The notes below the pieces were generated by a model. That model made no database searches and was not told the DNA's origin. It saw nothing but the letters and a program-made list of their open reading frames with translations. The position numbers were made by a program, and so were the translations under genes. Shown in pieces: positions 24,042-32,177 of a stretch of DNA of 46,901 nucleotides (positions are counted from its first letter, which is position 1; each line of letters begins with the position of its first letter). Source of the DNA: Acidobacteriota bacterium (GTDB lineage: Bacteria; Acidobacteriota; Thermoanaerobaculia; Thermoanaerobaculales; Sulfomarinibacteraceae); the NCBI GenBank assembly GCA_024641545.1, contig JAHECW010000019.1, forward strand, positions 1 through 46,901, given 5' to 3'.

Positions 24042-26512
24042 TGGGGTCCCCTGACGATGATGGTCGTCCCCGCCAGGAAGGCGGGGGTGACCCGTTCAAG
24101 ATCGTGCGGCGAGACCGCGACCACGGCCGCTGCGAACGCCTCGTCCGACAGCAGGCGGCCCCGTCCGACCCATTCTTCGATCAGCTCCGCGGAGATCTCC
24201 TCGTTGCTCTGCGCGGCGCTGATCCGGCGGCCGGCGAGAGCGGCTTTCGCTTCGGCCACCTCGGTCGCGGTCGGCGGCGCCTCGGCGAGACGGCGCAGCT
24301 CGCCGGCCAGCAGATCGCGCATCGTACCGAGCTTCGCCGGGTCGACCCCGATCGCCAGCGAGGCCCGGCCGCTCGAGCCGTCGTTGAGGTACTCGGCGTC
24401 GATGTAGTAGACCAGGCCTCGCCGGCTGATGGCCTCGACTCCCAACCGCCCCTCGTAGCCGTGGCTCAGGACCCAGAGCAGCATCCGCCAGGCGTACCAG
24501 TCCGGGTCGCTCGGCGGCGGCGCGGCGACGACGTAGCCGAGCTGGTCCTGGGCCTTGGCCGCGGCGAGGTCGATGATGATCTCGCGCGGGCCCGCTCGCG
24601 GAACCGGGAGGTCGGCCGCAACCGGTGCCAGATCGCCGAAGGCGGTTTCAAGCATCGGCAGCACCTCGTCGAGCTCGAGATCTCCAACCAGCGCGACTGC
24701 CGTCGCGCCGCCGTTCGCCGGCGAAGGACCGACCGCAAGGGCTTCGTCGAAGGCCAGTGCGAGACGCGCCGCCGGGTCGCCGACATCGGCGGGTGAGAGC
24801 GGCGCCGCCGGCGTCGCCGAAAGCAGGACCTCGCGCGCGCGCCGGAGGGTTTCCTCCAAGGCCTGCGGGCGGAACCTGAAATTCACCGAGGCGTGGCGCC
24901 AGACCGGGCTCGACGCCGTCGACTCGGCGTCGAGCTCGAGCCCGGTGGTCGGCACCAGGATCCGGAGGTAGGCCGCCGGTGACAGCGGTTGGCGTTGGAA
25001 GATCACCGGCAACCCGCCGCTGAGTCGGACGACCCGAGGTGGCGCAACCGCGTCGAGCGGCGGCGGGGCAGCGTCCGGCTCTCGCGCCGCCAGGGTTTCA
25101 CCGGCGTCCGCGGCGACGACCGCCGTTGGAGCCGGTACCGGCGCCGGCCCGGCGAGAACCCAGCCGATGGTGCGCTGGTGGGGTCGGAGGTACTCGCCGG
25201 CCACCCGCGAGATCTCGGCCGGCGTGACCGCCGCCAGGCGATTCGGCAACTCGAGCAGGACATCGAGAGCATCGAGCCCGGCAAAGAACGCGAGCTGGTG
25301 CGCCGCGTCCTCGGTGGTCTCGATGTCGAAGACGAGCTCATCGAGGAGCCGTCGCCGGGCCGCCGCCAGCTCGTCGATCGGCGGCGGCGCCGTCACCAGC
25401 AGGTCGATGGTCTCTTGGAGACGCCCCTCGAGCTCGGCGGTCGAGGCCGCCGGATCGACGCTCCCGGCGATGGTGAAGACATAGGGCGCGGCCTGCGGCG
25501 GGTACCAGGTCCGCAGGTCGGCGGCGATCCCGGCGAGTCGGGTTCCGGGCACGACCGCATCGCCGAACTCGTTCTGACCGAAGTTGATCCCGCGGCCGCC
25601 GGCGAGCACCTGCTGGACGAGCAGGAAGGCGGGGTAGTCGGGATCGCCGACCGCCGGCGCGCGATAGGCCACCTCGAAGAGGTTGCGGTCGGCCGGTTCC
25701 CGGAGCTCGATCCGCCGGACCCCGGTCTGCGGCGGTTCGACGGTCGGCGGCGGCGCGGTCCTCTCGCCGCCCGGCAGCCCGCCGAAGAGCTCGCGCACGC
25801 GCTCGAGGACGACGTCGGCGTCGACCCGGCCGACGACCGCGAGGACCGCGTTGGCCGGGCCGAAACAGCGCCGGTAGAACTCGACCAGATCGTCGTGGCT
25901 GATGGCCTCGACATCGCTCTCCCAACCGATGGTGTTGTTGCGGTACGGGTGCTGGAGAAAGGACACCGCCAGGACCGCGTCGTTGAGCACGATCGCCGGG
26001 TCGTTCTCATAACCGTGCATCTCGGTCAGCACCGCGCCGCGCTCGGCCTCGACCTCCGCCGCCGGGATCACCAACCGCGCCATGCGGTCGGCCTCGATGC
26101 GCAAGGCGAGATCGAGGTGCCCGGCCGGCAGGGTTTCGAAGAAGGTGATCTGGTCGAGCCACGTATACCCGTGCCACTCGCCGCCGACGGCATAGATCGA
26201 GCTCACGACCTCGGTGTCCGGGAAGTTCTCGCTCGCCCGAAACGCCATGTGCTCGAGGAAGTGGGTCAGGCCGGTACGGCCGACATCCTCGTTGCGGGCG
26301 CCGACCCTGTAGAGCGCCTGGACGCTGACCACCGGCAGCTCGGGCGCCTCGAGGACGATCAGCGTGAGCCCGTTGTCGAGCCTGAACTGCCGCGCCTCGG
26401 CGAGGTCGAAGGCAGTGACGGGCCAGCTGACCGCGGAGAGCAGCAGCGTCAGCCCGACCACGCTCCGCCGACGTCGGGCCGTCATGCCTGTTTCGTTGAC
26501 GCGGTCGATCAT
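24038..26512 (-). CDS. Exported M16-family zinc protease (double-domain insulinase-like)
   Basis: An 824-residue protease with both M16 halves fused. ATG at 26512 has GGAGG eight bases upstream. A signal peptide follows a basic start (RRRRSVVGLTLLLSAVSWPVTA). The inverted zinc motif H84-F-L-E87-H88 and the distal ligand E164 in the AEVEAERGAVLTE segment show the N-terminal half is catalytic; the C-terminal half (about 470-824) lacks HxxEH and is the usual inactive partner. An Ala/Pro-rich linker near 455-485 joins the halves. It probably degrades peptides or signal fragments in the periplasm. The next gene, a lipoprotein amidohydrolase, starts within its stop codon, which supports a shared role in peptide or modified amino-acid breakdown. 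Confidence 0.93.
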   Translation of the reverse strand: MIDRVNETGMTARRRRSVVGLTLLLSAVSWPVTAFDLAEARQFRLDNGLTLIVLEAPELPVVSVQALYRVGARNEDVGRTGLTHFLEHMAFRASENFPDTEVVSSIYAVGGEWHGYTWLDQITFFETLPAGHLDLALRIEADRMARLVIPAAEVEAERGAVLTEMHGYENDPAIVLNDAVLAVSFLQHPYRNNTIGWESDVEAISHDDLVEFYRRCFGPANAVLAVVGRVDADVVLERVRELFGGLPGGERTAPPPTVEPPQTGVRRIELREPADRNLFEVAYRAPAVGDPDYPAFLLVQQVLAGGRGINFGQNEFGDAVVPGTRLAGIAADLRTWYPPQAAPYVFTIAGSVDPAASTAELEGRLQETIDLLVTAPPPIDELAAARRRLLDELVFDIETTEDAAHQLAFFAGLDALDVLLELPNRLAAVTPAEISRVAGEYLRPHQRTIGWVLAGPAPVPAPTAVVAADAGETLAAREPDAAPPPLDAVAPPRVVRLSGGLPVIFQRQPLSPAAYLRILVPTTGLELDAESTASSPVWRHASVNFRFRPQALEETLRRAREVLLSATPAAPLSPADVGDPAARLALAFDEALAVGPSPANGGATAVALVGDLELDEVLPMLETAFGDLAPVAADLPVPRAGPREIIIDLAAAKAQDQLGYVVAAPPPSDPDWYAWRMLLWVLSHGYEGRLGVEAISRRGLVYYIDAEYLNDGSSGRASLAIGVDPAKLGTMRDLLAGELRRLAEAPPTATEVAEAKAALAGRRISAAQSNEEISAELIEEWVGRGRLLSDEAFAAAVVAVSPHDLERVTPAFLAGTTIIVRGPQ

Positions 26513-26607
26513 GGCGGTTGCCTCCGTGAGGTCGCCGCCGGCGCCCGATCGACGCGGGCGAGATCCTCGAGGGTGGTGTCGTCGCAGGTTAGCACGCGAT
26601 CCTTCTC

Positions 26608-26616
26608 TGCTAACCT
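26608..26616 (+). promoter_or_regulatory. Candidate extended -10 element (TGCTAACCT) before the fusion gene
   Basis: TGC-TAACCT followed by CGG, 49 bp upstream of the ATG at 26665 in the 152-bp divergent gap. It matches the elements at 19428 and 46728 in 9 of 11 positions or better. No convincing -35 is present. Confidence 0.38.
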
Positions 26617-26664
26617 CGGACCGCTAACACGTCGAAGATCGCTCGCCCGGACCGGGAGGATTTC

Positions 26665-29232
26665 ATGCGGCATCGAGGAACGTGGCGCTTCGCCCTCAGT
26701 CTTTCAATCGTCGCCTGCTTCGCGTCGGCCGGCTGCGGCGGCGCCGCCCCGACGGGCCCGCGTCCCGACCCTGCAGCCCAAATCGACGCGCTCTTCGCCC
26801 CGTTTGCGACCGGCGCGTCGCCCGGCGCGGCGGTCGTCGTCCTTCGCGACGGCGAGGTGCTCCACGAGGCCGGCTACGGCTACGCCGATCTCGAGCGCCT
26901 CCTCCCGATCACGCCGCAGACCGCCTTCCGGCTGGCCTCGGTGTCGAAGCAGTTCACCGCCATGGCGGTCATGATCCTGGCCGACCGCGGTCAGCTTGCC
27001 TACGACGACCCGGTGGTGAAATTCCTGCCGGAACTCACCCGATTCGGCGACCGGATCACGCTGCGCCACCTCCTCACCCACACCGGCGGACTGCCCGACT
27101 ACTACGACGTCCTCGAGGAGGCGGCGACGGACCACATGCCCGACACCGAGGAGGCCATGGAGTTCCTGGCCGGCTGGGGCGAGCCTCTCTTCCCCGCCGG
27201 CGCGCGCTACGAGTACTCGAACCCCGGCTACGAGATGCTGGCGCTGGTGGTGGAACGTGCGTCGGGGCAGCGCTTCGGTCAATTTGTCGAAGACAACATC
27301 TTCGTCCCGCTCGGAATGAGCGACAGCGTGATCCGCGACAGCTCGGAACCCGAAATCCCCAACCGCGCCCTCGGCTACACCCGTGCCGACGGCGGTTTCA
27401 CCCTCGACGACGACCACAACCTCAACCACATCATCGGTTCGGGCGGCATGTACTCGTCGGTCGAGGATCTCGCCCGCTGGGACGAGGCCCTGTACACCGA
27501 CACGCTGGTGCGCCGCGGCACCCTGGAGGAGGCGTGGTCACCGGTCCGGCTGGCGGACGGCGACGAGTTCCCCTACGGCTTCGGGTGGCGTCTCGGCGAC
27601 TACGGCGGTCTCGGCCGGCGGGTCTGCCACAGCGGCCACTGGTTGGGATTCTCGAACTTCATCGTCCGTTACCCGGAACGCCGGTTGACCGTCATCGTCC
27701 TGTCCAACATCGAGGACTTCGAGAGCGAGGAATATGCCGGCCGGATCGTCGACCTCATCTACCCGTCGACGCTCATCGCAGGCGCCACCGTCGTCGACGG
27801 GACCGGGAGGCCCGGGTTCACCGCCGATGTCCGCATCGAAGACGACCGGATCGCCGCCGTCGGCGATCTCGAGCCGGGGCCCGACGAACCCGTCGTCGAC
27901 GGCCGCGGTCTGGTGCTGGCGCCCGGCTTCATCGACACCCACAGCCACGCCGATACCGACCCCTTCGCTCACCGCGATGCCGTGGCCGCCGTCAGCCAGG
28001 GCATCACGACGACGGTGGTCGGCCAGGACGGCGAGTCGCGGCTGCCCCTCGGCGAGTTCTACGCACGGCTCGAGACCGAACCGACGGCGATCAACATGGC
28101 CTCGTACACCGGCCATGGATCCCTTCGGATGCAGGTGATGGGCGACGATTTCGCCCGCGCCGCCAGCCCCACCGAGATCGCGGGCATGGAGGCGCTGCTC
28201 GCCGACGACATGGAGGCCGGGTCGCTCGGTCTGAGCACCGGGCTCGAGTACGACCCCGGGATCTACTCGACCACCGAGGAGGTGGTGGCGCTGGCGCGGG
28301 TGGCGGCGGTGGACGGCGGCCGCTACATGAGCCACATCCGCAGCGAGGACCGCAGGTTCTGGGAGGCGATCCAGGAGATCCTCACGATCGGCCGCGAGGC
28401 CGCCCTGCCGGTCCAGATCTCGCACATCAAGCTCGCGCTGCGAAGCCTGCACGGCCAGGCCGACAGGCTGCTCTCCACCCTCGACGAGGCGCGAGCCGCC
28501 GGCATCGACGTCACCGCCGACATCTACCCCTACACCTACTGGCAGTCGACGTTGACCGTGATGTTCCCGGACCGCGACTTCGAGGACCGGCGGGCCGCGC
28601 TCTTCGCCGTCGAGGAGCTCGCGGCGCCCGAGGACATGCTGATCCCGGTTTTCGCGCCCGACCCGTCGCTCGCCGGCAAGACCCTGGCCGAGATCGCGGC
28701 GCTGCGCGGCACCGATCCGGCCGCGACCCTGATGGACCTGATCCGGGAGGCGGAGGCTCTGCGGAAATCACTCGGGCCCGATGGAGGGGAGGTCGAGATC
28801 GAGAGCGTCATCGCGACCAGCATGCAGGAGGCCGACATCGAACGGTTGATGACGTGGCCCTTCATGAGCTTCTGCACCGACGGCGAGCTCGACGGCACCC
28901 ACCCGCGCGGTTTCGGTTCCTTCCCGCGCGTCCTCGGCCGCGATGTCCGCGAGCTGAAGGTCCTGACGCTCGAGGACGCAATCCGCAAGATGACCTCCCA
29001 GGCGGCAGCCAACGTCGGCCTGCGGGAACGCGGTCGGCTCGAGCCGGGATCGTTCGCCGACCTGGTGCTCTTCGACCCCGAGACCGTGCTCGACCGGGCG
29101 ACGGCCGAGGCGCCGCAGGCGACCTCGGTGGGGATCGAGACGGTGTGGGTCAACGGCGCCATCGTCTACGAGGACGGCCGCCCGAGCGGACGCACACCGG
29201 GCCGCGTGCTCCGCCGGCCGCCGAGCTCGTGA
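26665..29232 (+). CDS. Lipoprotein fusion: class-C beta-lactamase-like serine hydrolase + D-aminoacylase
   Basis: An 855-residue two-enzyme protein. Residues 1-24 are a lipoprotein signal (ASAGC24). Residues 35-360 form a serine beta-lactamase/D,D-peptidase fold with S92-V-S-K95, Y184-S-N186 and H322-S-G324 (the KTG-equivalent). From about residue 368 an amidohydrolase begins with the usual opening LIAGATVVDGTG, followed by the metal site THSHAD (H426, H428), GHGSLRMQVMG, GLSTGLEYDPGIYS, and the late HPRGFGSFPRVLG, which are D-aminoacylase/N-acyl-D-amino acid deacylase signatures. Both catalytic sets look intact. The natural inference is a coupled activity on D-amino-acid-containing peptides or peptidoglycan fragments at the cell envelope. 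The next gene, an ornithine cyclodeaminase homologue, follows in 10 bases. No frameshift or internal start marks the junction. Confidence 0.9.
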   Translation: MRHRGTWRFALSLSIVACFASAGCGGAAPTGPRPDPAAQIDALFAPFATGASPGAAVVVLRDGEVLHEAGYGYADLERLLPITPQTAFRLASVSKQFTAMAVMILADRGQLAYDDPVVKFLPELTRFGDRITLRHLLTHTGGLPDYYDVLEEAATDHMPDTEEAMEFLAGWGEPLFPAGARYEYSNPGYEMLALVVERASGQRFGQFVEDNIFVPLGMSDSVIRDSSEPEIPNRALGYTRADGGFTLDDDHNLNHIIGSGGMYSSVEDLARWDEALYTDTLVRRGTLEEAWSPVRLADGDEFPYGFGWRLGDYGGLGRRVCHSGHWLGFSNFIVRYPERRLTVIVLSNIEDFESEEYAGRIVDLIYPSTLIAGATVVDGTGRPGFTADVRIEDDRIAAVGDLEPGPDEPVVDGRGLVLAPGFIDTHSHADTDPFAHRDAVAAVSQGITTTVVGQDGESRLPLGEFYARLETEPTAINMASYTGHGSLRMQVMGDDFARAASPTEIAGMEALLADDMEAGSLGLSTGLEYDPGIYSTTEEVVALARVAAVDGGRYMSHIRSEDRRFWEAIQEILTIGREAALPVQISHIKLALRSLHGQADRLLSTLDEARAAGIDVTADIYPYTYWQSTLTVMFPDRDFEDRRAALFAVEELAAPEDMLIPVFAPDPSLAGKTLAEIAALRGTDPAATLMDLIREAEALRKSLGPDGGEVEIESVIATSMQEADIERLMTWPFMSFCTDGELDGTHPRGFGSFPRVLGRDVRELKVLTLEDAIRKMTSQAAANVGLRERGRLEPGSFADLVLFDPETVLDRATAEAPQATSVGIETVWVNGAIVYEDGRPSGRTPGRVLRRPPSS

Positions 29233-29242
29233 GGGCCGAGCC

Positions 29243-30199
29243 ATGCCGCTGATCTTCAACCGCCGGCAGATCGAAGAGGCGCTCGAGGGCGTCGACGTGA
29301 CGACGGCGATCGAGCACGGGTTCATCGCCTATTCCCGCGGCGAGGTCGTGGTGCCGCCGGTCGGGGAGCTGGTCTTCGACGACCCCCCCGGCGACGTCCA
29401 CATCAAGTACGGCTACATCCGAAACGACGACTTCTTCGTCATCAAGGTCGCCTCCGGGTTCTACGACAACGTCAAGCTCGGGCTGCCCGCGGCCGACGGT
29501 CTGATGCTGGTCTTCAGCCAGAAGACCGCGCAGCTCGAGTGCATCCTCCTCGACGAGTGCCACCTCACCAACGTCCGCACCGCCGCCGCCGGCGCCGTGG
29601 TCGCGAAATACCTGGCGCCGACCAGGGTCGAGCGGATCGGCGTGTTCGGCGCCGGTGTTCAGGGCAGGATGCAGGTCGAGGCCCTGCTGCCGATCGTCGA
29701 TTGCCGGGCGGTCGTCGTCTGGGGGACCGGCGAGGCCGAGCTCGAGGCCTACCGCGAGGCCATGAGCGGGCACGGTCTCGAGATCGAGACGACCCGCGAT
29801 TCCGACGAGGTCGCGGCCACCTGCAACCTCATCGTCACCGCCACCCCGTCGCACACCCCGCTGCTGCGCACCGGGCAGATCAGGAAGGGCACCCACATCA
29901 CCGCGATGGGCTCGGACACCCGGGACAAGAACGAGCTCGAGCCCGGGATCCTGCGCCTGGCGGACCTGGTGGTCGCCGACAGCATCGCGCAGTGCCGGGA
30001 ACGGGGCGAGATCTTCCACGCCCTCGAGGCGGGGGCGATCCGGGACGGCGACATCCTCGAGCTCGGCAACGTCATCGCCGACCCGGCGCTGCGGCGGACG
30101 GACGACTCGCAGATCACCGTCGCCGATCTGACCGGGGTCGCGGTCCAGGACATCCAGATCTCGAAGGCGGTCTACGAGGTGCTGCGCCGCCCCGCGTAG
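29243..30199 (+). CDS. Ornithine cyclodeaminase / mu-crystallin family protein
   Basis: A 318-residue NAD(P)-dependent enzyme of the ornithine cyclodeaminase/alanine dehydrogenase (Archaeal type)/mu-crystallin family. The catalytic-domain features are HIKYGYIRNDDFFVIKVASGFYDN with the substrate lysine, and DECHLTNVRTAAAGAVVAKYLA. The Rossmann dinucleotide motif is GVFGAGVQGRMQ at about 133-144. VTATPSHTPLL and HITAMGSDTRDKNEL are typical of the second half. Members deaminate ornithine or reduce cyclic ketimines or imines, so activity is unclear. Its place directly behind a D-aminoacylase fusion suggests it handles the released amino acid. The stop is one base from the convergent TPR gene. Confidence 0.9.
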   Translation: MPLIFNRRQIEEALEGVDVTTAIEHGFIAYSRGEVVVPPVGELVFDDPPGDVHIKYGYIRNDDFFVIKVASGFYDNVKLGLPAADGLMLVFSQKTAQLECILLDECHLTNVRTAAAGAVVAKYLAPTRVERIGVFGAGVQGRMQVEALLPIVDCRAVVVWGTGEAELEAYREAMSGHGLEIETTRDSDEVAATCNLIVTATPSHTPLLRTGQIRKGTHITAMGSDTRDKNELEPGILRLADLVVADSIAQCRERGEIFHALEAGAIRDGDILELGNVIADPALRRTDDSQITVADLTGVAVQDIQISKAVYEVLRRPA

Positions 30200-30200
30200 G

Positions 30201-32177
30201 TCATGGTGCGCAGCAGGTCAGCCCGGCCCGGTAGCGGGCGAGGTTGGCCTCGAGCCTGGGGAGCTCATCGAGCCGGCCCTCCCAGGTCAGTCCCTGGATC
30301 AGATCCTGCTGCAACCGGACGGCCTCGTCGAACGAGCCCGCCTCTGCGGAGGCCATCGCCAGGGTCTCGAGACGGCCCGGGCTCGACCCGGCGCGGAGGG
30401 TGAGCCGGGCGAGCTCGAGCGCGCGTTCGCCGTCCCGCGCCTCGGGGTCGTCGGCCGACGCGAGCAGCCGGGCCAGGGCTTCCAGCAGCTCGACGCTGTC
30501 GGGGATCGCCTGCCGACCCTCCTCCAGCCGCTGACGCGCCTCCATCGACCGACCCAGGGAGGCGAGGGCCTCGGCCTCGCCCAGCCGCGCCCGGATGTTG
30601 TCAGGATCGGCCTCGACGACGAGTCGCAGGGCCTCGGCGGCCTCCAGGTCCCGACCGAGCCGGCCCAGCGCCGCACCGAGGTCGAGGCGGGCCGCAACCA
30701 GACCGGGGTCGAGGGCGAGGGCGGTGCGGTACTCCTCGACCGCGCCCTCGACCGACCCGGATCGGAGCTCGATGACGCCCAGGTGGTGGTGGACCTGGGC
30801 CGCATCCGAGGGATCGAGGCTCAGCTCGAGCGCCGCCCGGTAGCCCTCGCGGGCGGCGTCGAGCTCGCCGAGACGGAGGTGGGCGACCGCGAGACGGATC
30901 CGCGCCCCGTCGCCTTCGAGCCCGAGTCCGCACAGGCGTTCGAGGTCGGCGATCGCCTCCCGGTCGCGGCGCAGCACGAACCTCGCATTCGCCCGCGACC
31001 GGAGGGCGTCGGTGTTGCCGGGATCGAGCTCGAGCACGGCCGAGTAGCACTCGACCGCCGCCGCGAGGTCGCCCGTCTTGTCGAGCACGTACCCGAGCAT
31101 CAGCATCGCCTCGGTCATCCCGCGAGCGAGGGCGAGCGCCGACTCGACGTGGTTTCTCGCCCCGCCGAAATCGTTCTGTTCGAGGCGGATGGAGGCGAGG
31201 GCGAGGTGGAGGCGGGCGCGGATCAGCCGATTGCGGGCGGTTGCTTCCGGTGCAACCTCCGGGGCGCCCGCCGCCGGCGTCCGGTCCACGATCGCCTGGT
31301 GGATCCGGTCGACCGCCTGCGGCATCCCCTTGAGGTGGGTCGCCGCGAACAGCACGACGCTGCGGTCGTCGTGGTCCTCCGGCTCGGCCGCCATCTCGAG
31401 CACCACCTCGACCACGTTTTCCCGCTTCAGCGGTTCGATCGCGGCGAGCAGCGGATCGGCGAATCCCGGGTCTCTGGTGCCGCGCTGCTCCATGTGGCGC
31501 CTGGCCGCCTCGGTGTCGCCGAGCGCGCGATAGGCGAGCGCCAGCTGGTAGTGGATGATCGTGGCCTGCGGCTGGAGCTCGAGCGCTCTCGTGAAGTGCT
31601 CGACCGCCTCGTCGGGCCGGCCGAGGGCGCCGGCCGCTCGTCCGAGGCCGGCGTGCGCGGCGGCCTCCCCCGCGCCGAGTTCGAGGGCGCGTTGAAACTC
31701 CCGGTAGGCCCTCTCGTTGTCGCCGAGGGTGAGGTGGAGCTCCGCCAGATGGAGGAGGGTCGGGAGGTCGCCGGGCCGAAGCTCGAGGGCGCGAGCGTAC
31801 GCCGCCCCCTCGGCATCGAGGTCCCCGACCATCTGTGAGACGAACCCGAGGTAGTACGGCCACCGGAAGTCGTTCGGGGACAGCAGGGCGGCGCTGCGCA
31901 ACGCGGCCTCGGCCGCGTCGTTGAAATGATGGGCGATGTAGTACATGCCGAGGGTTCCATAGGCCTCGGCGAGCTCACCGTCGGATCCCGACCGGCCGAG
32001 CGCGGAGACCCGGCCCTGGAGCAGCTCCAGCCGCTGCCGCGTCGCGTCCTCCATGGTCGAAAGGTTGGGCAGCGGCAGCGGGACGAGCTCCCCGCGATCG
32101 ACGGCGCCGGCGTGCGACGCCAGCGCGAGCGCCAACGGCACGACCATCGCCCACCGCAAAGACGCCCCGACGGTCAC
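30201..32177 (-). CDS. Exported TPR-repeat protein
   Basis: A 658-residue protein that starts at a GTG at 32177 overlapping the stop of the CRTAC1 gene (GTGA). It has a signal peptide (LRWAMVVPLALALASHAGA). From about residue 70 to the end it is a run of roughly 12-14 TPR-type helical repeats with the W/Y-x2-LG, A-x3-Y/F and P motifs, such as YYLGFVSQMVGDLDAEGAAYARALEL and AEYRTALALDPG patterns. A pair of Cys residues ends the protein (TCCAP). It is likely a periplasmic scaffold working with the FG-GAP protein encoded just before it, as such pairs recur in this type of genome. There is no enzymatic motif. Confidence 0.88.
   Translation of the reverse strand: MTVGASLRWAMVVPLALALASHAGAVDRGELVPLPLPNLSTMEDATRQRLELLQGRVSALGRSGSDGELAEAYGTLGMYYIAHHFNDAAEAALRSAALLSPNDFRWPYYLGFVSQMVGDLDAEGAAYARALELRPGDLPTLLHLAELHLTLGDNERAYREFQRALELGAGEAAAHAGLGRAAGALGRPDEAVEHFTRALELQPQATIIHYQLALAYRALGDTEAARRHMEQRGTRDPGFADPLLAAIEPLKRENVVEVVLEMAAEPEDHDDRSVVLFAATHLKGMPQAVDRIHQAIVDRTPAAGAPEVAPEATARNRLIRARLHLALASIRLEQNDFGGARNHVESALALARGMTEAMLMLGYVLDKTGDLAAAVECYSAVLELDPGNTDALRSRANARFVLRRDREAIADLERLCGLGLEGDGARIRLAVAHLRLGELDAAREGYRAALELSLDPSDAAQVHHHLGVIELRSGSVEGAVEEYRTALALDPGLVAARLDLGAALGRLGRDLEAAEALRLVVEADPDNIRARLGEAEALASLGRSMEARQRLEEGRQAIPDSVELLEALARLLASADDPEARDGERALELARLTLRAGSSPGRLETLAMASAEAGSFDEAVRLQQDLIQGLTWEGRLDELPRLEANLARYRAGLTCCAP

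Noticed and set aside
21846-26974. Two very long plus-strand open frames (21846-24407 and 24989-26974)
   Set aside because: Both are opposite-strand shadows of the M20D, YtcJ-like and M16 genes; composition is Arg/Gly/Pro/Asp-rich with no motif.
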